A stretch of DNA of 64,000 bases. Origin: Sphagnum magellanicum (taxonomy: Eukaryota; Streptophyta; Sphagnopsida; Sphagnales; Sphagnaceae). The stretch covers positions 22,154,501-22,218,500 of the forward strand of contig CM038908.1 of NCBI GenBank assembly GCA_021904315.1, written 5' to 3'. Both the position numbers and the translations under genes were made by a program. This document shows, in pieces, positions 45,540-58,323 of the stretch (positions are counted from its first letter, which is position 1; each line of letters starts with the position of its first letter). The notes below the pieces were generated by a model. That model was given only the letters and a program-made list of their open reading frames with translations, was not told the DNA's origin and searched no databases.

Positions 45540-48500
45540 GTACCCTATGAACTCAAGACAGAATGTGCAATATCCTTTTCCAAATAAATGTTCCCTAACT
45601 CTAGTGGAATGCCCTTTAGATCTTTATACATCCAATCAAAAACATTCTTATACTCCCTCAGCAACTTTTCTAATTCCCACACCTTCTTTAGTTGCAGATT
45701 TGAATTCACCTTCACCATTTGAGGTTCTGCTTGAGTCCCCAGATTTAGATTTGTTAATTGTTATTCTTCTATGAATGTTTAGCGTACAATTTGTAACTCT
45801 TGAGCCTTGACTTTAACTGAAATTTCATCAATCTGAACATTATCTGGTTGATGTTTATAATAAGTTTTAGGGTATACTTTATCCTTTAAAGCAACTTTTG
45901 GTTTACCCTCCTCTTCATCTATGATATCATTTTGATAATTGTAGCATAATAACATTTTCGATCATTTCACCTCGACTCCTAGGTGCTTTGTTGCTACTAT
46001 AATTTTAACCATACCATTCCCATGAATTATCACTATTTCGTTCTTTACTTTGGCATCCCTCAACCATGGTCTCCCTAATAACATGGAATAACTAGTGTCT
46101 ATCACATTGTTCAACAATATAATGAATGTAGTAACATAGGTTATGTTGTGAACATATATCTTCAAATCGTGAATCAATCCTATTGGTTTTGTAATAGTTT
46201 AATTTGTCATCCTTAGATTATATGGTTCCAGTTTAAGCTTTGGTAACCCCAACCTCAATCTCAACTGAACTCCGTAATAATATTAACCCTAGACCCCCCA
46301 TTTAACAATACATCTTCTACAATATTTTTTCTAATTTGTACTTAAATAATTGCCATATGGTTATTAATAATGACTGTTGTTATTACTACTTCGATATTGT
46401 AGATGGTGTTTTTTTTTCTATTATTGTTTTAACTACAATCTATGGTTTATCTGGTTTCATTATTTGCTAGAAATATTTTCTCAACTTAGGAGCCATTTTC
46501 AGTAACTATCCCAAGTTCAAACTAAAAGTAGTTTCCAAAATTTGTTTACTAATATCCTGAAATATCTCTTTTATTAACATCAATTTACTTTGGGGAACTA
46601 CAAATTTTAAAGGTTTTTAAGGTTCTATAGAAGGTGTAATATTAAACATTCTTGGCAACATTGTGTTCCATCCTATTGATATTGATGTAGAAGATCCTTC
46701 ATTGGTAGCTTGTGCTTTCTGTGACTAGTAAATTGTCTCCACCATTATCTTCTTCAACTTCTCCTCCTCCCAATATATAGTAGTTTTGTTCTTCCTTGGT
46801 TATCTCTCCTAGAAAACTTGTTTTTTTTGTGATTCTACTCATACCAACATTAACATTAATGACATTCACATTTGTAGTGATTATCTTGACCTTAGCTATG
46901 GCTTTCCCTTCCGAGCTTGATGGATTCTTCCCTTGAAACATTTTTTACATTTTTACAAACTTGGGAGAGTTTGTCATCTTATGTCCATTCAAACCATAGA
47001 TATTGTGGCAAGTATATGAACTATTTTTCTGACCTTTCTGAGGTTGATTAGTAGCTTTTGCTATTACTACAATGGGCTCTTCCTTCTTCTTGACTTTACA
47101 CATCTCCACATTGTGGTTGTTTCTCCCACAGTTTGTACAATGTTTATTATTCTTTCTTGGTTTTGTTTATGGTTTTGTCATTGTTGCATATGTAGACATT
47201 TGTGGTATTGAAAGTGCATTTTGAGCTTCTGCTAGGGTCATCTCTTCTTCACATAATAGAGCTGCCTCCTTATGCATTTGTAATGTGGTTTGCTTCATTC
47301 TTGTAGTTACAATCTTCAAATAAGACTATAAACCTACCCAAAACATAGTGGCCAAAAAATTGTTTGTGGTTGGTGTTTGCAATCCATGAGCTAACTTTTG
47401 TATGTGCTCATAATACTCCTCAACCCGCTCAATTTCTCCTTGCTTAATATTCTTGAGTTCCATGTAAATGTGTTCATCATTTAGTCTTCCAATGACGTTT
47501 ATGGACTATTTGAATTAGCTCAGAAAACATGCAGTTTGGAAATTCTAACAAATAATTATGTCACCAACTTAATGCCAAATGTATAATTGAATGCATTAAT
47601 GATGTAATCCTCCGAGGTTTTGCCATTCATTCAAATCGTTGCTTGAAACACTCTCACATAACCATTTGGATCTGCCTTCTTTTTTGTAATCTGGATATTT
47701 TAGAGCTTATCAATATGGTGTGGCCATTGAGCCCCTTACTTTAGTATTCACTACCGACCTAGTCCTCTGCCTTTCACAATTTGATGGAATTGGTGGTGGC
47801 CATCCCACATATCTATTAGTTTGTGTTGCCATGAACAATGTTGTGTACATCATTTGAGGTTTTGAAATGGGTCTTGTTATCTTATTCATATTTTCATAAA
47901 TTTGGTCTATGCATTTTCCAACTTGAGTAGTCATTGGTTTGTGATATGTAGCTTGACCATTCTCAGATTAACTCCTTCTTCTAGATGGCTCAACTTTTAT
48001 TCCAAGCTTACAAGTTACAATAGTTATTTCTGGCATTGTAGATCCGACCAATTGTTCTTATGAAACAATATTAGGTCTATGAGGTATCCCACTCATCAAC
48101 CTAAGCCTTATTGATGATGGTGTAAACTCTCTGGACATCTTAGCTTGGATAGTTATACAACATTCATTTACATTTTCTATTATCTAAAATCTAGTCTTAA
48201 AGAAAATGGTTTAGCCCTAGTCATATTCAAAAAATTCCACACTCTCATTCTATTCTGTTCAAATTATGCTTCATTCAAACCCAGTTCCTGCAACCTATTT
48301 TTTAAACCATTACAAATTTGTTTTTTTGTCTGAAGTTGTTCTATAAAGTCTTTTTATAACATCTATTGTCCCACATATCTAACAAATCCATTGTTCATTT
48401 CACTATTAATCAGTGGACATTCTATGACGACATGTCCTTTGACTTTACAAAAAACACAAATTTTAAAACTAGTTTGAACCAACATGGTTAAATCTTCAAA

Positions 48501-49250
48501 ATTGTAACTTCTACGTTCTGAATTTACTTCAAGTCCTCTAGTTCTATTGTTTGTTGGAATTGGTAGTGCCTCCTCCAAAACATTCACTTGTGCATCATTA
48601 TACATAAAAGTTTTTAGGTAATTATCATCTACCCATTTCTAGAATACTAGGATCAGAACTATGATCCACTTCCTAATCTTCTATTGGTTCATGATATTTT
48701 GGCAATGTCGACTAGTACATAAATGGTATACTTGTGCGTTTGTTGTAATCACTCTATTGACTATGCACAAATTCTAGATTTGATGAATTTGTAAGGTCCA
48801 CCAATAACAATTTGTCCTTTAGATTTCTATCATCTCCATGTTTTTGAATAATCAATGGTGTTTGGAAAGTATGAATACCCCTTTCTCTTGGGTATATTTC
48901 AAACCTGGTCCCCCTCATTTGATATTGTTTTTTGTAACTAGGACATTTTTATGGACCTCCTGTCCATATTTTTCATTTTGTTCTCGTGCCTATTGAAGAC
49001 ACTCGATGTCCTATAGGTTGTTCTTCTGTTCATAAACTTTAAGGTTTTAGAATTGTATTCCTATTTGGCATTTCATGCACCTTTTGTTTTGCATCGTAAT
49101 GTTTTTCAAGATTAGAAATGATGTTTTTTTGTCTGGTTTTTTGGTCCATTTGCCTCTGCAAACTTTGAGTCACCATTTGATTCATATTGTCATGAAAATA
49201 TAAAATTTCCTAGGTCCACTTACAATAAAAGGAGCCATAGGTGCGGAGGT
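45540..49250 (-). mobile_element. Decayed Ty3/gypsy remnant (gag, protease, start of RT)
   Basis: Minus-strand fragments in the right order but broken by stops and frameshifts. The 5' part (49.2-48.6 kb) is poorly readable. A CCHC-like FCKVKGHVVIECPL lies at about 48,400-48,470. Gag follows, with MELKNIKQGEIERVEEYYE and KLAHGLQTPTTNNF near 47,460-47,330. A second knuckle CxxCGRNNHNVEMC is near 47,090-47,130. The protease-domain tail SYSMLLGRPWLRDAK is at 46,177-45,962, and a linker to RT reads FDWMYKDLKGIPLEL near 45,650-45,590. The sequence then stops against the POLD1 exon. This is a different lineage from the chromovirus copies, having no similarity in gag. LTRs were not found. Confidence 0.75.
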
Positions 49251-50970
49251 CAGAGTCCTTACCAAGGACTACATTTTACACAAGTCCTGCATGGATTAGT
49301 TTATCAAATATCAAAATTGTACTCTAAATGTAATTTCTAGGATTGAAAATCAATATTGAGACCAAACATGACCCAAATTATAATGAACATTAATCTTTTT
49401 TGCATGAGGACCTAGATTATAGTCAAATGTAGATTTTTGTTTTTAACCATGATTACAAATTTTGAACCTTTTAAACCATTAAGGATGTTTAGAATCCAAA
49501 TTAACAACATTCGTTCAAAGGATTCAATACATATGCATTTAAAAATATAAACACATGAGGACCTTCTTATGAAGTATATTAAAGTCCATAATAAAATTGA
49601 AAACATTTGGTGAATGTTTGAATAACAAAAAACATGTTCAAATTTTATAATGCTTAAAAGAACCCTATTAACAAGTGCTTTGTGTATGACATTTGAAGGA
49701 TTCTAATACGATAATGAAATGACTCCAAATTTTGTAGGATATCAATTTCATGAAATAACAAGCAAAACCCCAAAATAGGAACAAATAATTCATTATGTAT
49801 AATTATTGATGATTTTTAAATGTAGTAAAGGTGTAGTTTTCACTACAATCAACAAGTGATTTGGCTCCTTTTACTGTGAATGGACCCCTTTGGTTTCATG
49901 GTGTATTTCTAATTTAAGTCCTTACAACTTTCATCATTTAGATCTCTATCCTTTATCTACCAAAAAATTTAGAAATCTAAATCTACCAAACAACAATATT
50001 TCCTCCTCCAATTTGTCGAAATCTATAAAAAAACAATCTTTTTATAGAACTCGACACTACTCAATAATTGTTGCTACTTTTTGCTTCCAAAAACAAGTTG
50101 TCCTTGAAATGGTCACCAAATGGTAGGCATAGATTTTTATTTTACAAATGTTCACTGCCTATTTAAAACAATACAAAAGTCCATTTAATGTTCCATTTCA
50201 ACATTTAAAATTTGTGGTTTCATTATGCAAAAAATTCAAATAGAATATTTCTACACAATTTTTTTATTACAACTACTATTTCTTTTACTCAATTATATTT
50301 CCTTACTTAAACAAAATCTATGTTCAAAATATAGTTAGATTTATTAGAATTCCAAAACACAACAAATACAAAATGTAAATCCATGTTTTTTCATCAAATC
50401 TATACTACTATCTTTACTCCAAATTGAACAGATCAACAATCTATAGTTAAAAAATTGAAATCAGAATTGAAAACATAAAAAAATCTATGGTTTTAATACC
50501 AATAGAACTTTGAATTCAAAAATGTGCGTTTCTATCTAATTCTAGTAGCTCCCTTCTTCACTCCATGTGTAAAACAAAAACAACTCATACATTTCAATAA
50601 TTTTCAAAACCTCATCCTAAATCACTTCCCTCCAAAAGTAATTTAGAATTAAAAATGTTCAACAATTTTAATCCTATCTAGCTCACTCACTACCTTGGTT
50701 AATCCCTACCATTCTCCTTATCTATTTTGTCTTTGTTCATCCCTGCCATACACCAAGTAACATAATGTTATTACATTAACATAAGATGATCACAATTTAC
50801 TTGGTTAACTTAATTTTTTCAAGACAATGTTCCAATGACAATAAAGGCTAGTAATGTGATTTAAAGTCTTTTTACATGGGCATAATTTATTATATGCACA
50901 AGCAATAGTTAATGAACAAAGAGGTGTCCATGACAATAGGACCATTTTTCCATTTCAAAATAAATTTCTT
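49250..50970. other. AT-rich spacer left of the rDNA fragment
   Basis: No gene was recognised. Part of it may be the LTR or leader of the decayed gypsy remnant to its left, but no repeat partner is present. The 78-codon plus-strand frame at 49,890-50,126 has no known domain. Confidence 0.45.
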
Positions 50971-50971
50971 G

Positions 50972-51091
50972 TGTTTTCATAATCAAGAACAAAAGTTGGG
51001 GGCGTGAAGACGATCATATACCGTCCTAGTCTCAATTGTAAACGATGCCGACTAGGTTTCAGCGGATGTTGAATCGATGACTCCGCTGGCG

Positions 51092-51147
<56 letters not shown>
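50972..51147 (+). pseudogene. 18S rRNA gene fragment, left of the retroelement
   Basis: Matches the central 18S rRNA region from the equivalent of TTTTCATTAATCAAGAACGAAAG, through GTTGGGGGCG.GAAGACGATCA.ATACCGTC and TTATGAGAAATCAAAG, to GGTCGCAAGGCTGAA. It carries several changes at sites normally invariant (for example GATCATATACC for GATCAGATACC). The 5' two thirds of 18S are absent: upstream is AT-rich spacer, so the copy is truncated. The reading continues at 58,290. Confidence 0.92.
51143..51147. repeat. Target-site duplication CTGAA (left)
   Basis: CTGAA precedes the TG of the 5' LTR and is repeated at 58,290-58,294 after the CA of the 3' LTR. Removing the element and one copy restores GGCTGAAACTTAAAGG, the normal 18S sequence. 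Confidence 0.97.
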
Positions 51148-51978
51148 TGTCGCAACCCCACTTTGGCCAAGTGTGGGGGTGAAGCCCAACACTTGGAAAA
51201 GTTGGAGGTTGGGAGTCTTCCGGGACTCCCGAATGTTCAGAGCTCAACAGCAAGGGGCAAAACACCTCGCATTGGGGTGTTCTTGATGTCATTGGAAAGG
51301 TCTTGAAACGTAGATATCGAAAATGCCCTCGCATTGGCAATTCGGACATCTGCAGCCCAAGTTATGGGCAAAAGAAGGGCCGGGAGTCAAACTGGTAGTT
51401 TGACTCCCGACCACTAAAAGTCGGGAATCGACCTCTTCCAGACGTCCGATTTGAGCGTGCGACATGGCGTTGAAAAGATCTCGACGAGGGCTACAACTTT
51501 GCTTCAGACCTCGTCGCGATCGGAGGTCAGGGCGAGAAGATATGACCTCCCAAAGTCCCGGGACTCCAACCGGGACGATTTCGGGACAATTTCGGGACTC
51601 CAACTTGGGAGTCCCAGGAATTTGTGCCATTTGGATGTAGCCTCGGTGGCGAGCTGCAGAGAATACTATATGGGGGAAGGTGGTGGCTTCCCCCGAGTCC
51701 GGGCCGTGGTGAGTCTTGTGTGTCTAAGTGCCCGTGGCAAGTCCTAACACCAAAGGGTGTCCCGAATGCTAAACTAACCTCGTGGGGTTGGTTTTTGGAT
51801 GCAGAATCACACAAGCTAAGCTAGTCCCTCTTCCTAGTCTAATCCCGGGGCTCCCAACTCGACCCTCTACCCCTTTCTAGAGTTGGAAGCCGGGAGCGTG
51901 CTACCAAGTTCAACTTTCCGCAACTTGACTTTGTGAAACCCTCAAGTGTGTTTCACCCCGTGACTTGGGAGCGCGTCA
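51148..51978 (+). repeat. Chromovirus B 5' LTR
   Basis: 831 bp, TGTCGCAACCCC...GGAGCGCGTCA. Confidence 0.95.
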
Positions 51979-51980
51979 TG

Positions 51981-51992
51981 TGGTATCAGAGC
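51981..51992 (+). other. Primer-binding site (initiator tRNA-Met type)
   Basis: TGGTATCAGAGC, two bases after the 5' LTR, is the standard complement to the 3' end of plant initiator tRNA-Met used by many plant LTR elements. Confidence 0.93.
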
Positions 51993-52021
51993 AAGTGGTG
52001 AAGCTCATTTCTTGGGTTGGA

Positions 52022-55000
52022 ATGGCTCCCAAGAAGAACCGTAAGCAAGCTTCCGAGACTAGGCCCGAGGAACCCGTCGAAGACCTAGTAGCCCCGCCAG
52101 AATCCATTGGGGAGGAAGAACCAAACTCCTGGGAGGACCAAGATGAGCCCGAGGTTGGACTTCAAAGTGAGGAGGAACAACGGAGCTCGGTCCTATTCAC
52201 CCCGGAGCAACTTGAAGTCCTCCTCAAGATGAATAGGCCCGACTTTGGTGAGTTGGTGGCGGCCTTCAAAACGGGAACCTCCAAGGGTGAAAGGTTCCAA
52301 CCGGCCAAGCCCGGGAACTTCGATGGTGCCCGAGACCGAAAAGTTGTGGATGCTTGGCTTGCCGAAATGGAGGATTACATACATGCCGCCAAGGTTGGCC
52401 GGCATTCCGCCGTGGAACTTGCCCAATCCTACTTGAAGGGCTATGCCGCCACTTGGTGGCGGACGGTGAGGCAAGACGAGGGCAAAAACCATGGCTATAC
52501 GTGGGAGTTTTTCAAGGATCGCATTGAGGCAGAATTCATTCCGAGGAACTCCGACTACATTTCTAGGTGCAAACTCCGTGACCTTGTGAATGCCACAAAT
52601 GAGAACTTGAGGCAATATGTGAGGGCTTATTCCGAACTCATGTTGGAGGTTCAACACATGCACGAGATGGACCGTGTGTGCCAATTTGTGATGGGATTTC
52701 CAACTTGGGCCAAGTGAAAGCTTGAGGAGAGTTGGCCCGCCTCATTATCCGAGGCCATCACGAAAGTGGAGAACTTCTCGAATGTGGGGCGGAGTGACAA
52801 ATCCGGGTTCAAGAAGGACAACAAGTTCCTTCACAAAAAACCAAGGCATGAGGGGGAATGGAACCGGGGGCAAGGTAGCCCAACCAAGGACAAGCCCAAA
52901 ACATTTCAAGGCTCGGGGTTCAAACCTAAAGGAAGTTTCGTGAAGAAGGGGGCTCCTTTAAAAGGGAGCCAACCCAAGGGAGATTTTGGAGCAAAGCCCA
53001 AGGGGGCATGCTTCAATTGCAATGAAGTGGGGCACTACTCCAAAGATTGCCCCAAGTCCAAATCGGGTGTTGGGAGCTCCAAGGTACTTACTCTCAATGC
53101 CACTTTAGCCCAAAAGGAATGCAACCGACTTATCTTCTTGAAAGGGAAGATTTCTAAGCGGGAAATTTTATGTCTTTTGGACACAGGGGCTTCTCACAAC
53201 TTCATAACTCGAGAAAGCACCGAAAGGATGGAGCTCCACTTGGAGGAGCTCAAGGCACCCATTGAGGTGCACTTCGCGGATGGGGTTCCCCATCCAACTA
53301 CATTACAAGCAAAAGAGGTGCCTCTCCAATTAGGGAATTGGAGAGGAAAGGTGGACTTGTTGATTTCCACCTTGGGTGGAATGGATTGTGTTTTGGGAAT
53401 GGAGTTCATCACCCAAAACCATGTGCTCATAGAAGGGCACAATAGATTAGTAAGGATCCCATCTAAAAGTGGGATTGTTAAGGTGAAGGCACATGAGTTG
53501 CCTTGTGTGGGTGGGCCAACCATCCACTTCATGGTGGGAAAAGCTTGGGAAAGAGAATGCGTGGGAGGTTTTGGCATGATGTGTGTCATGCGGGTGTTGG
53601 ATGAGTATGAGCCCAAGGAAGCCACCAAGTTGGTGACTTCTGCCAAGTGCATAAGGCGAGTTTTGGAAGAGTTCCCGGATGTGATGCCCGAAGACTTGCC
53701 CGAAGACTTGCCCGAAGACTTGCCCCCGAGAAGACGTGTTGATCATGCGATTGAAGTGATGCCGGGAGTGGAACCTCCCGCCAAGGCCCCATACCGAATG
53801 AGCCATGAGGAGTTGAAAGAGTTAAAGGTTCAACTCGAAGAACTCCTCGCCAAAGGTTATATCAAACCAAGTAAGTCACCATATGGGGCACCCGTCCTTT
53901 TTGTTCACAAGAAGGATGGGACTTTGAGGATGTGTGTTGATTATAGAGCACTCAACAAGGCAACGGTGAAAAATCGGTATCCTTTACCTTGCATCGATGA
54001 TCTATTTGATCGTCTCTCGGGAGCCAAGGTTTTTAGTAGAATTGATCTACGTTCGGGATATTACCAAATAAGGATCAAAGAAGGGGACGAAGAAAAGACC
54101 GCTTGTCGCACAAGGTATGGGTCATATGAGTTCTTGGTGATGCCCTTTGGGCTCACCAATGCACCCGCAACATTTTGCACTCTCATGAATGACATTTTCC
54201 GAGAATGGCTTGATGATTTTGTGGTCGTCTACATAGACGACATTTTGATTTATAGTAGCTCCATGGAGGAGCATGCGGAGCACCTTCGCAAGGTGTTCCA
54301 AAAGCTACGAGAAAACAAGTTGTATGCGAAGCTCGAGAAGTGCGAATTTGGGGTGACGGAAGTTGACTTTTTGGGCATAGGATAACTCAAGAGGGCTTGG
54401 TGATGGATGATCACAAGGTCAAGGCAATTTTGGATTGGGAGCCGCCCAAGTCGGTTCCCACCTTGAGATCCTTTTTAGGATTGGCATCCTACTATCGCAA
54501 GTTCATCAAGAACTTTGCGAAAGTGGGAGCCCCGTTGACAAACCTCTTGAAGAAGTCCGCCGTCACCTATGATTGGGATGAAGCATGCGACGAAGCCTTT
54601 GAAGCATTGAAGGGCATTTTGGTGAAGGCGCCGGTGTTGAAGTTGCCCGACTTTGACAAGGACTTTGAAATCCATTCCGATGCCTCCGACTTTGCAATTG
54701 GGGGTGTCTTAGTGCAAGAGGGAAGACCGGTGGCCTTTGAAAGCAAGAAGTTGAGTGAGACGGAGAGAAGGTGGCCAACACACGAAAAAGAAATGTGGGC
54801 GGTCATACATTGTCTCAAGACTTGGGGCCACTACATAGGATCCAAAGATGTGGTGGTGTGGACCGACAATGTGACCTTGAAGTACTTCGCGACTCAACCC
54901 AAGTTGTCATCAAAACAACAAAGGTGGCAAGACACATTGGCCTTGTTCAATGTGGACATCCGGCACAAGCCGGGAAAGGAAAACATAGTCCCGGATGCCT

Positions 55001-56520
55001 TGAGCCGAAAACACCAACTTAGAGTGGTGTATGTGGGAGAGTCGGAACTTCAAAAGGAAGTAAGGTTAGCAAACCGCCGGGATGTTTTTGCCAAGGAGAC
55101 GAGGCAAAGCATCCAAAATGGAGCCAAGTCCCACTTCCATTTGAGAAATGGATTGTTGTGGTACAAGCAAAATAGACTCTATGTGCCGGAAGGGAAAATT
55201 AGGGACACACTTTTGAAGGAATGTCATGATGGACCGCTTGCGGGCCATGGTGGTGCAAAGCGCACCACAACATTCCTAAAGAAGTCCTACTATTGGCCCA
55301 ACTTGAAGCTTGATGCGGAGGAGTATGTGAAGACTTGTTTAACTTGTCAACAAAACCGGACCCTCAACAAGAAGCAAGCGGGTTTGTTGCAACCTTTGCC
55401 AATTCCTCAAGGGCCGTGGGAAAGTGTGTCAATGGACTTCATGGTAAGTTTGCCCCCTTCAAAAGGGTTTGATGCCATCATGGTTGTGGTGGATCGATTT
55501 AGCAAGATGGCACACTTCATCCCCACAAAAGATGAAGCCACGGCCCAAGAGACGGGAAGGTTGTTCTTCTCCCACATTTTCAAGCATCATGGTCTTCCCA
55601 AAGACATAGTGTCGGATCGAGACCCGAAGTTTACAAGTAAGTTTTGGCGGGCCTTGTGGAAGCGAATGGGGTCGGAACTCAAGATGAGCACTTCGTTCCG
55701 CCCCCAAACAGATGGCCAAACCGAGAGGGTCAACTTGGTGATCCAACAATTCCTAAGGAATTATGTGGCGGCGGATCAACAAGATTGGGTGGACCATTTG
55801 GAGTTAGCCGAGTTTTGTTACAATAACTCGGCACATTCCGCAACCGGGTCCACCCCATTTCAAATGGTGACGGGCAAGTCACCAATTGTGCCCATGACTT
55901 GGGCATCACAAGGACAAACTCCAAGTGATGCAAGTGAGGAAGTGCCAATGGTCACACAACTTGATGAAGAGAGGCGGCGCCTTTGGGAGTTGGCAAAAAC
56001 CAACTTGGAGAAGGCGCACAAAAGGTACAAGGATTTTGCGGACAAGTCCCGACGAGAGGTGAAATTCCAAGTGGGAGACGAGGTGTGGTTGAACATCAAG
56101 AACTTCCGGTTGCCAGAAGGTTTAAGTCATAAGTTTTTGGGCCCATATGCGGGTCCATTCAAAGTGTTGGAAAAGAAACTTTCCGACACTTATAAGTTAG
56201 AACTACCGGAAAACCTTAGAGTTCACCCCACATTTCATGTTTCCTTCTTGAAGCCGGTCGCCCGTGATGCCTCAAGGCCTAATCGAGAGCACACCTCAAG
56301 GCCCCCATCGGACTTAGTTCATAATGAACCAGAGTTTGAGGTGGAGGCCATGCTCAAATCAAGGCAACTTAGAGGTCGAAAGCGGGAATACCTAGTTAAG
56401 TGGAAAGGATACCATCCGATAAAAGCTTCTTGGGTGAATGAATCCGACATGGAACATGCCCAAGAAGCCATAGAAGAGTTCCACACTAGACCGGCAAAGA
56501 AGAAAAGACGTAGAGTGTGA
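52022..56520 (+). pseudogene. Chromovirus B gag-pol polyprotein with one stop and one frameshift
   Basis: One long reading frame from MAPKKNRKQ (ATG 52,022) to the KKKRRRV end at 56,520, broken only twice: an in-frame TGA at 52,715-52,717 (CGA in copy A) and a 1-base deletion in a T run near 54,375. Domains in order: retrotransposon gag (about 52.3-52.7 kb), CCHC knuckle 53,009-53,050, protease LLDTGAS near 53,174-53,196, RT with YIDDILIY at 54,230-54,253, RNase H with its IHSDAS core near 54,670, integrase zinc region HDGPLAGHGG...CLTCQQN near 55,230-55,350, DDE core (55.43-55.75 kb), GPY/F-type module near 56,130, and chromodomain YLVKWKGYHP near 56,390-56,415. The chromodomain places it among chromoviruses, whose chromodomains are thought to guide integration to marked chromatin. 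It is non-autonomous as it stands. Confidence 0.95.
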
Positions 56521-57296
56521 TGAGGACATCACCTTTCTTTTAGTGGGGGAGAATCTCACATAAAATGTACCACATCAAGTTACAAGTGAAATAAAAAGGG
56601 CATTAAAACTTCCAAGAGATTGTATCACGAGAAATTTGTATAAGGCAAATAGAGTTGTAAAGTGGCATGGGACGAATGGAACTATTCCGCGTAGGCCCAA
56701 ATCAAAATCGGACTCCTCCTTGGGGTTGAGGAAACTTGGCCCCGAGAGAGGAGGCAAGCAAGGTGAGCTTGCGGGAACATGCACATGCCTTGAGGTGCAT
56801 CCCGAAGGGTTGGTTGGTAGTGTGGCCAACGCGGGAAGTCATGACCCCGCTCACATACTTTAAGTGTAGTTTGGGACTTGGGTTGGCAAACCCAAGTGTT
56901 GCTTCTCGTACCTTGATAAGCAAACCTTTTAGTTAAGGCTTGGTTGTTGTGACCAAGGCGCGAGATAGGAAAAGGAGTCATGTCAAATAGCTTAGGTCAA
57001 AAGTAGACTTGACTTAAGTCCTCATGAGGGGAGGAAATGGGAAAAAGTTCCTCCCAAATGAGGGCTTCGTCAATTAGGCTAGTTTAGTCTTTTGACGAAG
57101 CATGGGAAGAGGGTATTTCGTGAGACCCTCTTGGACTTGTCAAGAAAGTGTTGGAATCTTGGGGACGCCTAAGTTAGCTTGAGACAAGGTCCAAGCCGCA
57201 AAGAGTCGGCAAATGCCCAAGGATCCAAAATGAAGCAATTGCAATTGTGCGAAGGAAAATGCTAAGTGTCAATGAGGACATTGACCTCTTTCTTCT
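56521..57296 (+). other. Chromovirus B 3' untranslated region
   Basis: About 780 bp between the pol stop and the polypurine tract. It includes a second AGTGGGGGAGA-like sequence at about 56,541-56,551, just after the stop. Short frames lack recognisable domains. Homologous to 31,981-32,768 in copy A. Confidence 0.75.
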
Positions 57297-57308
57297 AGTG
57301 GGGGAGAG

Positions 57309-58289
57309 TGTCGCAACCCCACTTTGGCCAAGTGTGGGGGTGAAGCCCAACACTTGGAAAAGTTGGAGGTTGGGAGTCTTCCGGGACTCCCGAATGTTCA
57401 GAGCTCGACAGCAAGGGGCAAAACACCTCGCATTGGGGTGTTCTTGGTGTCATTGGAAAGGTCTTGAAACGTAGATATCGAAAATGCCCTCGCATTGGCA
57501 ATTCGGACATCTGCAGCCCAAGTTATGGGCAAAAGAAGGGCCGGGAGTCAAACTGGCAGTTTGACTCCCGACCACTAAAAGTCGAGAATCGACCTCTTCC
57601 CGACGTCCAATTTGAGCGTGCGACATGGCGTTGGAAAGATCTCGACGAGGGCTACAACTTTGCTTCAGACCTCGTCGCGATCGGAGGTCAGGGCGAGAAG
57701 ATATGACCTCCCAAAGTCCCGGGACTCCAACCGGGACGATTTCGGGACAATTTCGGGACTCCAACTTGGGAGTCCCGGGAATTTGTGCCATTTGGATAGG
57801 GCTACAACTTTGCTTCAGACCTCGTCGCGATCGGAGGTCAGGGCGAGAAGATATGACCTCCCAAAGTCCCGAGACTCCAACCGGGACGATTTCGGGACAA
57901 TTTCGGGACTCCAACTTGGGAGTCCCAGGAATTTGTGCCATTTGGATGTAGCCTCGGTGGCGAGCTGCAGAGAATACTATATGGGGGAAGGTGGTGGCTT
58001 CCCCCGAGTCCGGGCCGTGGTGAGTCTTGTGTGTCTAAGTGCCCGTGGCAAGTCCTAACACCAAAGGGTGTCCCGAATGCTAAACTAACCTCGTGGGGTT
58101 GGTTTTTGGATGCAGAATCACACAAGCTAAGCTAGTCCCTCTTCCTAGTCTAATCCCGGGGCTCCCAACTCGACCCTCTACCCCTTTCTAGAGTTGGAAG
58201 CCGGGAGCGTGCTACCAAGTTCAACTTTCCGCAACTTGACTTTGTGAAACCCTCAAGTGTGTTTCACCCCGTGACTTGGGAGCGCGTCA
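57309..58289 (+). repeat. Chromovirus B 3' LTR with an internal 150-bp duplication
   Basis: 981 bp. A 150-bp unit starting GGGCTACAACTTTGCTTCAG is repeated in tandem (about 57,649 and 57,799). The 5' LTR has a single copy, which exactly accounts for the length difference. Confidence 0.95.

Positions 58290-58323
<34 letters not shown>

Larger units (their letters stand above)
51148..58289 (+). mobile_element. Ty3/gypsy chromovirus, copy B, inserted in an 18S rRNA gene copy
   Basis: 7,142 bp, plus strand. The 5' LTR is 51,148-51,978 (831 bp) and the 3' LTR is 57,309-58,289 (981 bp), identical apart from a 150-bp tandem duplication in the 3' LTR and a handful of substitutions. Primer site TGGTATCAGAGC at 51,981-51,992; polypurine tract AGTGGGGGAGAG at 57,297-57,308. 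It has a perfect 5-bp target duplication. It is the same family as copy A, but the near-identical LTRs indicate a much younger insertion. Confidence 0.97.

Noticed and set aside
51981..51992. tRNA gene remnant
   Set aside because: Only the 12 bases complementary to the tRNA 3' end are present, at the position of a retrotransposon primer-binding site.
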